From positions 100,808-164,807 of the forward strand of contig JAQCBT010000011.1 of the NCBI GenBank assembly GCA_027621405.1: 64,000 nucleotides of DNA, read 5' to 3'. The notes under the pieces are model-generated. The model made no database searches, was not told the DNA's origin, and saw nothing but the letters and a program-made list of their open reading frames with translations. This DNA is from Pseudomonadota bacterium. Lineage in GTDB: Bacteria > Pseudomonadota > Gammaproteobacteria > Pseudomonadales > Pseudohongiellaceae. The translations under genes and the position numbers were made by a program. How positions within the stretch are numbered: the first letter of the stretch is position 1; the number at the start of each line of letters is the position of its first letter. This document shows, one piece after another, positions 26,140-35,290 of the stretch.

Positions 26140-27351
26140 CTATTGTGCAGGCTCCAATCGCAACAAGGCGCCCTGCTCTTCATCGATGAGCACGTAAAGA
26201 AAGCCGTCGGGGCCTTGTTTTACTGCGGCGACACGGGCCGCCAATTCCCGTAGCAGGCTCTCCCTGCGAACTTCCTGGCCACGGCTGTTAAATTCGATAC
26301 GTTCCAGGTGTCCCGTGCCGGGTACTCTTCCCTCCATCATGGAACCCACGAAGAGGTTGCCTTGCCACTGGGGAAAAGCATCGCCATCGTAAAATGTCAT
26401 GCCGGACGGCGCGATAGATGGCCACCAGATAATCTCCGGGCTGCGAAACTCTGCCTGCTGCTGCAGATCGCTCACCCAGTCGCCACGGTACTGCCTGCTG
26501 TAGGAAACCAGCGGCCAGCCATAGTTGGCGCCCGCATCGATGATGTTGACCTCGTCTCCACCCTGGGGTCCGTTCTCCGCTGCCCACAGCGCCCCGGTTG
26601 CGGGATGGAAGGCGAGACCGATCTGGTTGCGATGCCCCAGCGAGTAAACCTCCGGCAAGTAGTCGCCGGATCCGACGAAAGGATTACCCGCGGCAGGCGT
26701 CCCGTCATCGTTAAGGCGCAGTAGTTTGCCATAGTGCACAGCCGGATCCTGGGCATAGTCACCATAACCCGCGTACACGTAAGCACCTCCTACACTCATG
26801 AACAGGCTGCCATCGTCAGCAAACAGCAACTTGGAAGCGGCGATACCCCGGTCCAGGCCCTGTGCAGTAAATATCTCCTGCACATCTTCGAGCTGGTCCT
26901 CCCGCAGCCGCGCACGTACCAGTGCAACGGTCTGCTCGGGCTCACCATCTACCTGCAGAGGCTTCGTATAAGTGAAGTAAACCAGGCTGTCGTCATTCGG
27001 ATGCAGCGCCACCGACATCAGTCCCGCCCGGAACACCTCCGCATAGACTGGCGGTACACCACTTATGTCGTGATCCAGCAGTCGACCATCGCGCACCACA
27101 CGCAACTTGCCGCTATAGCGCTCGGTAATCAGGATGTCACCATTGTTACGGAATACGAAATCGAAAGGGCTGGCGAGTCCATTAGCTATAGGCACCAATC
27201 TCAATTCGGGAATGGCGAAGCTTGAGACAGTGATCGGCTGCAGGGGAACCTGGGGATTCGGGCTGCTGGCGCTCTGTGCCAGGGACAGTGAACTACCACC
27301 CGCTACCACGAGTGAGCAAATCAGACTCCGGGTGAAGGATGAACACAGCAT
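26140..27351 (-). CDS. exported PQQ-dependent aldose sugar dehydrogenase-like protein
   Basis: 403 residues from ATG 27351. The A of this ATG is the last base of the upstream TGA (TGATG), so the two genes are translationally coupled; the longer frame to 27444 is an overlap artefact. Soluble GDH (GSDH/Asd) six-bladed propeller. Family motifs: LASPFDFVFRNNGDILITER, GLMSVALHPND, the PQQ/calcium site GHRNQIGLAFHP and AENGPQGGDEVN, and NYGWPLVSY. The enzymes oxidise aldoses at C1 in the periplasm with PQQ. Signal peptide cut near SLAQS. No PQQ biosynthesis gene lies in the window. Confidence 0.9.
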   Translation of the reverse strand: MLCSSFTRSLICSLVVAGGSSLSLAQSASSPNPQVPLQPITVSSFAIPELRLVPIANGLASPFDFVFRNNGDILITERYSGKLRVVRDGRLLDHDISGVPPVYAEVFRAGLMSVALHPNDDSLVYFTYTKPLQVDGEPEQTVALVRARLREDQLEDVQEIFTAQGLDRGIAASKLLFADDGSLFMSVGGAYVYAGYGDYAQDPAVHYGKLLRLNDDGTPAAGNPFVGSGDYLPEVYSLGHRNQIGLAFHPATGALWAAENGPQGGDEVNIIDAGANYGWPLVSYSRQYRGDWVSDLQQQAEFRSPEIIWWPSIAPSGMTFYDGDAFPQWQGNLFVGSMMEGRVPGTGHLERIEFNSRGQEVRRESLLRELAARVAAVKQGPDGFLYVLIDEEQGALLRLEPAQ

Positions 27352-28409
27352 CAGTGCGTGTGTCCTGTTCCGCTCACCGCAGCAACACCATCGTAGTGAA
27401 GCTGTAACAGATCGCGCCCGAAGTCGCCCTCGAAGTCGCGCCACACGAGGTGGATGTGGTTGGCATCGTTCTGCACATTGTCATATTCAATGACGAAACT
27501 CGCGCCCTGTATCCTGTAGTAGTGCGGCGCGCCACGATCGGTAGAGCCGATCCAGGTGAAACGCAGGCTCCCGGTTCCCTCCTGCCGCAATCGATTCATC
27601 CTCTCGCCGTACAAGGCTGAAGCCTGGACCGAGGCTACTTCGGCGATGAGATCTATGAGCAAGCCCTGCTGTGTAGAGTCCAGGTCGGTGGCTGCAATAC
27701 CTGACACATCGAATCGGCTAATATCAACATTGGCACCTGTAATAATGTCACGTGGCGCCTCTGTATTGAGAACAGCCATACCTGCCTGTTCTGCCGTCAG
27801 GGACTCGACGAGCTGGCGTGCTATATCTTCTTCCGCAGCAAGCACGCGCAAACCGGTTTGCGAGCCGCTACGAACTTCTGCCGGATTACTGCCAAAGAAC
27901 TGGGGAGAACTGGCGATACCCAGACCGCGCACGAAGGTCCAGTTGAAGGCCAGGTGGTGACCTTCATAGCGCAGCGCCCAGTTGTTATCCATGCCCGGCT
28001 CACCGAACACGGTGAGGTAGTAGTTATCGGGATCGCGCTCGAACCTGCCATTGACTTCAATTTCCTTCAGCACATTTTCGAGGTTACGCACGGCTTCGGC
28101 CTGGGCATAACCGGATTCACTGAAGAAAGTCCGCAGCAAGGCATGGGCAGCCTGCAGCTGTTCCTCGGTCATGTCACGGAATGCCGCACCATTGCGTTCA
28201 CGGGGAATAAAGTGCCAATTGAGCCGTTCCTCATCATCGAAATCGAACACAGCCTGGTTGTGCTGCTCCCGGGTCAGGGAGCCCAGGAAATTATCGGTGA
28301 CCGTGACCAGACGCTCATTGAGCTCGATGCGGGCATCCTGGGCCTGGAGCACGGAGCTGAGAAAAACAGCAAACAAAAGCAGGCTCTTGGGGAATTGCTT
28401 GTTGGCCAT
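27351..28409 (-). CDS. exported DUF3500 protein
   Basis: 352 residues with a Sec signal cut near VLQAQ. DUF3500 signatures: NWHFIPRERNGAAFRDM, YYLTVFGEPG, NWALRYEGHHLAFNW, and a C-terminal NDANHIHLVWRDFEGDFG. Function unproven; the conserved His-His and Glu residues suggest a metal site. The stop overlaps the start of the PQQ dehydrogenase by one base, so the pair is coupled. DUF3500 genes are common in oligotrophic marine bacteria, and a redox or sugar-related role would fit this neighbour. Confidence 0.88.
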   Translation of the reverse strand: MANKQFPKSLLLFAVFLSSVLQAQDARIELNERLVTVTDNFLGSLTREQHNQAVFDFDDEERLNWHFIPRERNGAAFRDMTEEQLQAAHALLRTFFSESGYAQAEAVRNLENVLKEIEVNGRFERDPDNYYLTVFGEPGMDNNWALRYEGHHLAFNWTFVRGLGIASSPQFFGSNPAEVRSGSQTGLRVLAAEEDIARQLVESLTAEQAGMAVLNTEAPRDIITGANVDISRFDVSGIAATDLDSTQQGLLIDLIAEVASVQASALYGERMNRLRQEGTGSLRFTWIGSTDRGAPHYYRIQGASFVIEYDNVQNDANHIHLVWRDFEGDFGRDLLQLHYDGVAAVSGTGHTH

Positions 28410-28589
28410 GGACTTGCCTCCCGATCTTGTTCACTGGTATGCGCAGGCCGGATTATGCAGGGATCTACTGTGACGGCACAGCATAAACCCGCCACCGGGG
28501 CAGGTCCAGCCTGCATGCCGTCCCGGCGGTTGTTCCCACGCCCTATTTCTGCGATAAAGAGCCTTTTCGACCGCAGCAAGGAATACGCC

Positions 28590-29558
28590 ATGAAAGCAGT
28601 AAGAGTTAAGGAATTTGGTGGCCCGGAAGTCATGTCCTATGAGGAAGTGGACATCCCAACCCCCTCGGAGAATGAGGTTCTGGTCAAGATAGAGGCAGCT
28701 GGCATTAACTACATTGACACCTACCAGCGAACCGGTCTCTATCAGATACCCCTGCCCGCCACGCTCGGACTTGAAGGCGCCGGCATTGTCACTGAAACCG
28801 GCGACTCAGTTTCCCGCTTCAAAGTGGGTGATCGCGTGGCGTATACGAATGTGGCTGGAGCCTATGCTGAATTTGCAGCAGTGCCAGAGGATAAACTGGT
28901 TGCCATTCCCGACGGAGTTTCCTTCGACGAAGGCGCCGCTGCCATGTTGCAGGGATGTACCGCACATTACCTCTGTCAATCCACCTACAAGGTCAAAGCC
29001 GGGGACCGCTGTCTCATCCACGCTGCGGCTGGCGGTGTCGGCCTGATACTGATCCAGATGGTCAAGGACATGGGTGCTTTTGTCATCGGCACGGTATCCA
29101 CCGAGGAAAAAGCCGAACTCGCCCGGGAAGCGGGTGCCGATGAAGTTATCCTCTATACAGAGCAGGATTTTGAAACGGAAGTGAAACGAATAACAGACGG
29201 CGCCGGAGTTAACGTGGCCTATGATTCTGTCGGCAAGAGTACTTTTGAGAAGAGCATCAACTGTCTGTCACGATTCGGCTACATGGTACTGTATGGCAAC
29301 GCCAGCGGACCGGTCACTGAATTCAACCCGGCCACTCTGGGCCCTAAAGGATCCCTGTTCCTGACCCGCCCAACCCTCTTTGATTACCTGGCTACCCGCG
29401 AAGACCTGGACTGGCGCAGCGGCGATGTTTTCAGTTGGATCGAGGAAGGGAAGCTGAATTTGCGTTTGAAACACTTCTACGCCTTGTCTGAGGCGCAAGA
29501 TGCACACCAAGCGCTTGAAGGTCGCAAGACTACGGGCAAGGTCATTTTGAAGCCCTGA
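28590..29558 (+). CDS. NADPH:quinone oxidoreductase (zeta-crystallin type)
   Basis: 322 residues from ATG 28590 with AAGGA 7 bases upstream. The same frame is open back to 27858, but that stretch is antisense to the DUF3500 gene. Medium-chain dehydrogenase/reductase without zinc ligands. Signatures: EAAGINYIDTYQRTGLY near the N-terminus, GLEGAGIVTETG, and the NADPH-binding AAAGGVGLILIQM. Predicted cytosolic one-electron reduction of quinones or reduction of activated alkenes. Divergent from the DUF3500 gene; followed 53 bases later by an esterase gene. Confidence 0.93.
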   Translation: MKAVRVKEFGGPEVMSYEEVDIPTPSENEVLVKIEAAGINYIDTYQRTGLYQIPLPATLGLEGAGIVTETGDSVSRFKVGDRVAYTNVAGAYAEFAAVPEDKLVAIPDGVSFDEGAAAMLQGCTAHYLCQSTYKVKAGDRCLIHAAAGGVGLILIQMVKDMGAFVIGTVSTEEKAELAREAGADEVILYTEQDFETEVKRITDGAGVNVAYDSVGKSTFEKSINCLSRFGYMVLYGNASGPVTEFNPATLGPKGSLFLTRPTLFDYLATREDLDWRSGDVFSWIEEGKLNLRLKHFYALSEAQDAHQALEGRKTTGKVILKP

Positions 29559-29611
29559 TCTCACGGACACCTGAAAAAGTACGATTAAAACCTTGTTAGA
29601 GAAACAAAAAT

Positions 29612-30481
29612 ATGAAAGCAAAATTGATTCCGCTATTTATTATTTCCCTGCTCTGGACCAGTGCAGGTATCGCACAGACCACCCTGGATTTTGGCCGCGG
29701 TGAAGTTCCCGTCACCATTCCCGAGTCCTACGATGGCTCCACCGCCATGCCACTCATCGTTCTGTTGCATGGTTATACCTCGAGCGGCGAGAGACAGGAC
29801 AGTTATTTCCAGGTGAGCCCGCTGGCCGATGACTATGGCTTCCTGTTCGTGGCTCCCGACGGTACGCGGGAGTCCGGCGGTAACCAGAGCCGCTTCTGGA
29901 ATGCCTCAACCGCCTGCTGCAACTTCTACGGCAGCGAGGTCGATGACAGTGCCTACATTCGCTCCATCATCGACCAGATGAAACAGCGCTACAATGTGGA
30001 TGACGATCGCGTGTACCTGATCGGACATTCCAACGGTGGCTTCATGTCCTTCCGCATGGCCTACGACCATTCCGACACCATCGCGGCGATCGCCAGCCTG
30101 GCCGGCGCCAATCATATCGAGCAGCGTGATCCGCCGCCGAATCTAGTGCATATCCTGCAGATTCACGGCACGATCGACGAAACGATCCAGTTTCAGGGTG
30201 GCGACATACAAGAAAACCGCTATCCGGGTGCCCTTGCCTCTGTGCGCCGTTGGGCCGATTACAATGGCTGCAAGCCAAACGCAGCAGGTCGGGAGATGCG
30301 CGACCTGGAAGCCAGCCTTCCTGGTTATGAATCCGGAGTCCTGAAGTTCGAAATCGGTTGCAAGCGCGGGGGTTCGGCAGAGTTATGGACCATCGCTTCC
30401 GGCACTCACGTGCCGACTATCTCAGATACCTTCTCTGCACAGATCGTTGAGTGGCTGCTGGCGCATCCAAAGACAAACTAG
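29612..30481 (+). CDS. exported LpqC/PHB-depolymerase-type esterase
   Basis: 289 residues. Sec signal cut near GIAQ. Alpha/beta hydrolase of the LpqC / poly(3-hydroxybutyrate) depolymerase / feruloyl esterase group (esterase_PHB). Motifs: oxyanion-side LIVLLHGYTSSGERQD, nucleophile in YLIGHSNGGFMSFRMA, Asp in HGTIDETIQF, and a C-terminal His in SGTHVPTISD. A Cys-Cys pair (NASTACCNFYG) is typical of secreted members with disulphides. Substrate is an ester, either polyester oligomers or aromatic esters; not resolvable from sequence. Followed by a strong terminator. Confidence 0.88.
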   Translation: MKAKLIPLFIISLLWTSAGIAQTTLDFGRGEVPVTIPESYDGSTAMPLIVLLHGYTSSGERQDSYFQVSPLADDYGFLFVAPDGTRESGGNQSRFWNASTACCNFYGSEVDDSAYIRSIIDQMKQRYNVDDDRVYLIGHSNGGFMSFRMAYDHSDTIAAIASLAGANHIEQRDPPPNLVHILQIHGTIDETIQFQGGDIQENRYPGALASVRRWADYNGCKPNAAGREMRDLEASLPGYESGVLKFEIGCKRGGSAELWTIASGTHVPTISDTFSAQIVEWLLAHPKTN

Positions 30482-30496
30482 CGAGAACTTACAAAT

Positions 30497-30540
30497 AAAA
30501 AAGGGCGGAGAGATTTACTGATCTCTCCGCCCTTTTTGTT
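30497..30540. terminator. strong bidirectional intrinsic terminator
   Basis: Perfect 12-bp stem GGGCGGAGAGAT / ATCTCTCCGCCC (30503-30514 and 30521-30532), 6-base loop, flanked by AAAAAA and TTTTT. It ends the esterase gene on the plus strand and pepF on the minus strand. Confidence 0.95.
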
Positions 30541-30556
30541 TGTTGGTATCAGAGTC

Positions 30557-32413
30557 CTAGAGCAGCGCTTCAATCCGGTCCATGAGATCGATCATGCGAC
30601 GTCGCACGGGCTCATAGGCTTCAGATGTAGTCATGTCCAGACCTGCCTCATTCAGCAGGATCTCGTGGGGATAATCGGAACCACCCGCGCTCAACACACG
30701 AATAAACGCATCGCGAACATCCTCGTCACCCGCCAGAAACTGCTCGGCAAACCAGGCCGCTCCGCTTATGGACGTGGCGTACTGGAATACATAAAAATCG
30801 TAATAGAAATGCGGGATATAGGCCCATTCCACGGCATAGGCATCATCAATCGTGAGTACGCCCTCGTCATGGCCATGGTAGCGCTTCAGCAGGTCGCCAT
30901 ACATCTCGGTGAAGCGTGCCCCCGTCAACGGCTGCCCCGCCTCGGCTGCCTGGTGTATCGCCAACTCGAATTCGGCGAACATGGTCTGCCGAAAGAAAGT
31001 TCCGCGAATCTGTTCCAGGGCACCACCGAGATAATACAGACGCTCCTCATCGGTTCTCGCATTGGCGATCATGTACTCCTGCAGCAGAATCTCGTTGATG
31101 GTGGAAGCCATCTCCGCGATAAACGTGGAATAGCCTGCTGTCTCGTAGGGCTGATTGGCGTTGGCCAGCAACGAATGCACCGCGTGTCCCCATTCATGGG
31201 CGAAAGTAGAGAGCGATTCATAATCATCATTATGATTGAGCAACACATAGGGATGCACATCGTAGATGGAACCGTTCATGTAAGCGCCGGAACGCTTGCC
31301 CGGTTGTGGATGGCTGTGCATCCATTGCTGGGAGAGTCCGTACTCCAGCAGATCGAGATAGGTTTCTCCGAAAGGCTTCAAGGCCTCGAAGGTGATGTCG
31401 GTGGAACGCTCAATGTCGAACACGCCTGTATCCAGTTCCACCAGCGGCGGATAGATATCGTAGTAGCGCAGGTCATCGATGCCCAGCATACGGCCCCGCA
31501 ATTGCAGGTAGCGGTGGAACGCAGGAAGTGCATCGTTTACCTGGGTGACGAGTTGGGTATAGGCTTCCGGCGGCAGACCATCGTCGAACAGGTTATGGGA
31601 CAGCACGCTGTCGTGGTTGCGCACCCGTGCGGTAAACAGGTTGGACTGCACTTCCGCGGCCAGGGTGGCGCCCATGCCATCGGCATACTGGTTCCAGGTA
31701 TCCCAGAAAGTATCGAAGACCTTCTTGCGATCTTCCCGGTTCGGCGCTGCGCGCCACAGGCCATAGCCTGCCTGGCTTAAGGTCACCTCGTTACCCTCGC
31801 TCAGGGTAACTGTGGGCCAGGGAATATCCGCATTGGCGTAATTCTCATAGATTTGCTGCGGCGAGGAGAGCGCCATGCCGGCCTGGGCCAGGATGTTCTC
31901 CACCTCCTCATTCAGGGTATGGGGTGCCTGTCGCAATGCGTCACGAATCAGGAACTCGAAATCGGCCAACCCCGGCTCCTGGGCCAGGAACTGTTCGATA
32001 CGTTCCGCACCTACCTCGAGTAATTCGGGACTGATCCAGGATGTGGCTTCGCCCAGGGTGGTAAACATCTGACGGGACAGCCCGAATCGGGACTGCGCCT
32101 GGGGTTCCCGCTGATCGGCATCCCTGCCCAGACTGGTATACACATAGACCCGCGCTGCTTCCTTGTTGGTGTCGGAATAGGCGCTCAGGGCTTCCAGCAT
32201 GGCCGCCGCGCTATTGCCCAGGGTTCCCTGGTAGGCAGTGAGCCCGGCGATGCGCTGGTTCACGTCAGCCAGAGTCACTTCCCAGGCGGCGATATCGGGA
32301 TAGATTTCCGTGAGATCCCATTCAACGGCTTGTGAAGGTGCCTGCTGGGAAAAAACCGGTGAGGCACACAGGAAAAAAGCGGCTGCGAACCAGTACTGCA
32401 TTACTAAGCGCAT
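30557..32413 (-). CDS. pepF: exported oligoendopeptidase F (M3B)
   Basis: 618 residues. Zinc metallopeptidase of family M3B. The catalytic motif is FAHEWGHAVHSLL (HEWGH at 406-410), with the third zinc ligand expected in the downstream helix around EMASTINEI. N-terminal oligo-F domain (QSRFGLSRQMFTTLGEATS). Most PepF enzymes are cytosolic; this one has a signal peptide (MQYWFAAAFFLCASPVFSQQ after a short leader; ATG at 32401 is also possible), so it is predicted periplasmic and would trim oligopeptides there. Standard PepF length apart from the signal. Single gene ending at the shared terminator. Confidence 0.93.
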   Translation of the reverse strand: MRLVMQYWFAAAFFLCASPVFSQQAPSQAVEWDLTEIYPDIAAWEVTLADVNQRIAGLTAYQGTLGNSAAAMLEALSAYSDTNKEAARVYVYTSLGRDADQREPQAQSRFGLSRQMFTTLGEATSWISPELLEVGAERIEQFLAQEPGLADFEFLIRDALRQAPHTLNEEVENILAQAGMALSSPQQIYENYANADIPWPTVTLSEGNEVTLSQAGYGLWRAAPNREDRKKVFDTFWDTWNQYADGMGATLAAEVQSNLFTARVRNHDSVLSHNLFDDGLPPEAYTQLVTQVNDALPAFHRYLQLRGRMLGIDDLRYYDIYPPLVELDTGVFDIERSTDITFEALKPFGETYLDLLEYGLSQQWMHSHPQPGKRSGAYMNGSIYDVHPYVLLNHNDDYESLSTFAHEWGHAVHSLLANANQPYETAGYSTFIAEMASTINEILLQEYMIANARTDEERLYYLGGALEQIRGTFFRQTMFAEFELAIHQAAEAGQPLTGARFTEMYGDLLKRYHGHDEGVLTIDDAYAVEWAYIPHFYYDFYVFQYATSISGAAWFAEQFLAGDEDVRDAFIRVLSAGGSDYPHEILLNEAGLDMTTSEAYEPVRRRMIDLMDRIEALL

Positions 32414-32463
32414 TTATGTCTCCGAAATTTACTGTATCTGTTATTGCAGGATAGAGCGTCAGT

Positions 32464-33231
32464 CTATAGACCATTCGGCGGCGTGAAATCTTCCGTACTC
32501 ACGTCATTGAAAGAAACTGAATAGATTTCAATTTCAAGCTGTTGCCCAGCCTGGTCCACCGCCATGGAGATGGGTACATTCTCGCCATAGAATTCCCTGT
32601 ACTCAAGGATATCCGTCACCGTTCGCATGACACCTGCCGGGGATGAGATGGTTGCAATGGAACGAATCATGAGCCCGGTCTCGGCGTCGAACCACAGAGT
32701 CGTCTCACCACCATTGGTGTCGGTGAGCTTTAACTCGTAAGCCTGCACGCCATTGATCTCACTGAGACCCACCGTTTCCTGCTGGGGATAGAGTTCAGCA
32801 TAGGTGAGAGGCAGAAAATATTCTGACTGGCGCACCATGTCGTTGAGGGTTTGCCTGGTCAGTCGCTGTGTGCCCTGCAAGGGATCGCTGGACCAGGCTA
32901 CCTCGCCGTTGTAGCCACTGTTAATTGTACCCAATCCCGAGAGCTCAATGGTCTGTGACACCAGGTTAGGCGCCGCCACTTTCATATCCATGGTGCCAGA
33001 CAGGCCGAAACTGCTGAGGGCGAAGTCGCCAGACAGGGTCTTGGATTCATGGGAACGCAGGACTCGCTCCCCACCCAGGGCCTCGGTGTAACGGGCAAAC
33101 ACTGCCCGCGGAGTCAGCAGCCCGTTACTGCCAAGCTCATCGCGATAATCCGGGCTGGACACGCTCTGGGCGCAACTCAATAGTGCCAGGCTGAGGCATA
33201 AGGTAATCAGTGATCGAATCAGGGTAGTCAT
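32464..33231 (-). CDS. lipoprotein with LolA-like outer-membrane fold, function unknown
   Basis: 255 residues from ATG 33231 behind GGAG; a 9-residue longer reading lacks a ribosome site. Lipobox LALLSCAQ marks a lipoprotein. The mature domain has a pattern seen in LolA/LolB-like lipid-binding half-barrels (YTEALGGERVLRSHESKTL, LWFDAETGLMIRS, LEYREFYGENVPISM). Such proteins occur in the periplasm and bind lipids; no specific family is certain. It is about 50 bases upstream of pepF on the same strand and may be co-transcribed. Confidence 0.68.
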   Translation of the reverse strand: MTTLIRSLITLCLSLALLSCAQSVSSPDYRDELGSNGLLTPRAVFARYTEALGGERVLRSHESKTLSGDFALSSFGLSGTMDMKVAAPNLVSQTIELSGLGTINSGYNGEVAWSSDPLQGTQRLTRQTLNDMVRQSEYFLPLTYAELYPQQETVGLSEINGVQAYELKLTDTNGGETTLWFDAETGLMIRSIATISSPAGVMRTVTDILEYREFYGENVPISMAVDQAGQQLEIEIYSVSFNDVSTEDFTPPNGL

Positions 33232-33410
33232 CTTCAGTCTCCTCGGATTCCGTTGCAATCAATAGTACTGCATTGATCGAGGCAATGCTTCTCCCTGTCC
33301 AGATGCACGATTTCCGAGATTGGATGCAGGTTTGTGATACAAGGACTGGCGATTTGGAAGTACCCGGCAGGCGGGTTATGCTTGGCGGAAAATAGACAGG
33401 CGGTAGCTCC

Positions 33411-34553
33411 ATGATCAGCAGACGAAATATTCTCCAGGCAGCCTCCTTGATACCGCTGGCCGCCGCCGTATCGGCTTGCGCCGTTACCCCGGGAGCGGGC
33501 CTGGCGAGTCGGCGCAATTACACACCCTCGGGCCTGCCCCTGCGTCGGGTGCATGTGAGTGAAGATCGGGTTATACGCACCATCGCTGGCCTGCGCCCGT
33601 TCCGACGTAACGGCTTCAATGTGAGCGCCGAACGTCGCAACGATAAAGTGATCGTACACAACTACGGACACGGTGGTGGCGGCATTACCCTGAGCTGGGG
33701 TTCATCCCATCTCGCCATGGAGTTAGCCAGCAAGACCCCGCACAAGCAATGTGCTGTACTCGGTTGTGGCGCATTGGGCCTGACCGCCGCGCGCCTCATG
33801 CAGGACCAGGGCTGGCAGGTGACCATCTACGCCAGGGACTTGCCGCCACACACAACATCTAACGTGGCAGGTGGGCAATGGTCGGCGACGTCCGTGTTCG
33901 ATCGCCCCGAAGTGAGTGCCGCATTCCTCAGCCAATACGAGTTGGCCATGCAACACTCCTATCGCTATTTTCAGAATCTGGTGGGACCGCGCTATGGCGT
34001 GCGCTGGATAAGTAACTACCACGTGCTACCGCAAGCCTTGAATGGCGAGACTCTGCCGGAACAGTACCCCTATCTGTATCCACAGCGCATCGACATGGCA
34101 CGGGACCAGCATCCTTTCGATGCCGACCATGTCTATCACTACGACACCATGTTGGTGGAGCCGGCCATTTTCCTGCCGGCGCTCACGGAAGACTTCCACA
34201 CCGCCGGCGGCAAGATCGTGATAAGGGAGTTTCACAGCCAGAGCGAACTGATGAACCTGCAGGAGCCGGTAATTATCAATAGCACGGGACTGGGCGCCAA
34301 AACCCTGTTCAATGACCAGAACATGCTGGCCATCAAGGGACAACTGAGTTTCCTGCTGCCGCAACCGGAGGTGGACTACATCATCGTCGGCAACAATGGT
34401 CACTACATGTTCCCCCGCAGCGATGGTGTATTACTCGGAGGTTCATTCGATCGCGATATTTACGATACCACGCCGGATGAAACAACCCGGCGCCGCATTA
34501 TCAGCGGTCACCGCGCATTCTTCATGAGGATGGATGATCCGTGGTCGGTATAA
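33411..34553 (+). CDS. circularly permuted D-amino-acid oxidase-like FAD protein, Tat lipoprotein
   Basis: 380 residues. The N-terminus has a Tat-like motif (SRRNILQAA) and a lipobox (VSACA), so the protein is predicted exported and lipid-anchored. Motif order is unusual. The C-terminal signature of D-amino-acid/D-aspartate oxidases, GLRPFR (60-65) plus HNYGHGGGGITLSWG (83-97), comes first. The Rossmann FAD site AVLGCGALGLTAARLM (115-130) and the TTSNVAGGQWS segment come after it, and the chain ends just past the GVLLGGSFDRDIYD strand that normally precedes GLRP. That is a circular permutation of the DAO fold rather than a truncation. Expected reaction: oxidative deamination of a D-amino acid or related imino acid. 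Confidence 0.85.
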   Translation: MISRRNILQAASLIPLAAAVSACAVTPGAGLASRRNYTPSGLPLRRVHVSEDRVIRTIAGLRPFRRNGFNVSAERRNDKVIVHNYGHGGGGITLSWGSSHLAMELASKTPHKQCAVLGCGALGLTAARLMQDQGWQVTIYARDLPPHTTSNVAGGQWSATSVFDRPEVSAAFLSQYELAMQHSYRYFQNLVGPRYGVRWISNYHVLPQALNGETLPEQYPYLYPQRIDMARDQHPFDADHVYHYDTMLVEPAIFLPALTEDFHTAGGKIVIREFHSQSELMNLQEPVIINSTGLGAKTLFNDQNMLAIKGQLSFLLPQPEVDYIIVGNNGHYMFPRSDGVLLGGSFDRDIYDTTPDETTRRRIISGHRAFFMRMDDPWSV

Positions 34554-34594
34554 ACTACTTGTCTGAATCCAGTGGGAATAGTCTGACCGGAGAA

Positions 34595-34653
34595 TAAAAA
34601 AAGAACGGCGGCGAAGGGGGATAGGTTCAGTAGTGAACAACTGCCGCCGTTCT
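34595..34653 (-). terminator. intrinsic terminator for the peroxiredoxin gene
   Basis: Stem AGAACGGCGGC (34602-34612) / GCCGCCGTTCT (34643-34653) with an inner mini-hairpin (GTTCA...TGAAC). A-run 34595-34602 reads as a U-tract on the minus strand. Also lies past the plus-strand D-amino-acid oxidase gene. Confidence 0.85.
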
Positions 34654-34683
34654 GGACAAAGCACTCGTGGTAACTAATGGGGA

Positions 34684-35226
34684 TTAGGCCGCGAGTGCAT
34701 CGAGAGACTTGATATAGGCCAACATGGTGTCGGCATCACTGCATTCAAACGGGTCGGTAGCACAATTGTCTTCCTTGCCCTCTTCCGAGAACAGCTTCTT
34801 CACTTCGCCGTCCTCTACCAGCATGGAATAGCGCCAGGAGCGATCGCCGAAGCCAAGGTTTTCCTTCTTCACCAGCATGTCCATGCCCCTGGTGAAGTGG
34901 CAATTACCATCAGGCAGCAACTTCACGTTCTTGACACCCAACTGCTTGCCCCACTGGAACATGGAGAAGGCGTCGTTTACGCTAAGGCAATACACCTCAT
35001 CGATGCCTTGGTCCTTGAACTCCTGGTACTTCGCCTCGTAGCCTGGCAGATGAGTGCTGCTGCAGGTTGGGGTAAAGGCACCCGGCAGAGCGAATACAAC
35101 TACCTTTCTGCCGCCGAAAATTTCATCACTGGACACGTCCTGCCAGCGGAATGGATTCTCTCCGCCGACTGACTCGTCTCGAACACGGGTCTTGAAGACC
35201 ACGTCAGGAACTCGTGTAACGCTCAT
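34684..35226 (-). CDS. peroxiredoxin, Prx5/AhpE-type (hybrid type II)
   Basis: 180 residues, cytosolic thiol peroxidase. The peroxidatic Cys55 is in LPGAFTPTCSSTHLPGY, the Prx5 active-site pattern. Other family features: CLSVNDAFSMFQWGKQ and RSWRYSMLVEDG. No C-terminal glutaredoxin fusion. It reduces hydrogen peroxide and alkyl peroxides with electrons from glutaredoxin or thioredoxin. Additional cysteines near the C-terminus (NCATDPFECS) might resolve. About 85 bases upstream of its start there is a sequence close to the OxyR consensus, which suggests peroxide-inducible control. Confidence 0.94.
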   Translation of the reverse strand: MSVTRVPDVVFKTRVRDESVGGENPFRWQDVSSDEIFGGRKVVVFALPGAFTPTCSSTHLPGYEAKYQEFKDQGIDEVYCLSVNDAFSMFQWGKQLGVKNVKLLPDGNCHFTRGMDMLVKKENLGFGDRSWRYSMLVEDGEVKKLFSEEGKEDNCATDPFECSDADTMLAYIKSLDALAA

Positions 35227-35290
35227 TTGCTAACCTCAAAAAAACAATAATTAAGTAACTAACGATGGCAAGCTTAGCAACGACTAATAA

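Noticed and set aside
27858..28589. N-terminal extension of the quinone oxidoreductase frame
   Set aside because: It is antisense to the DUF3500 gene and lacks a ribosome site; the true start is ATG 28590.
30536..31780. Long plus-strand frame (414 codons) opposite pepF
   Set aside because: It is entirely antisense to pepF, which has complete catalytic motifs, and its translation shows no family signature or signal peptide.
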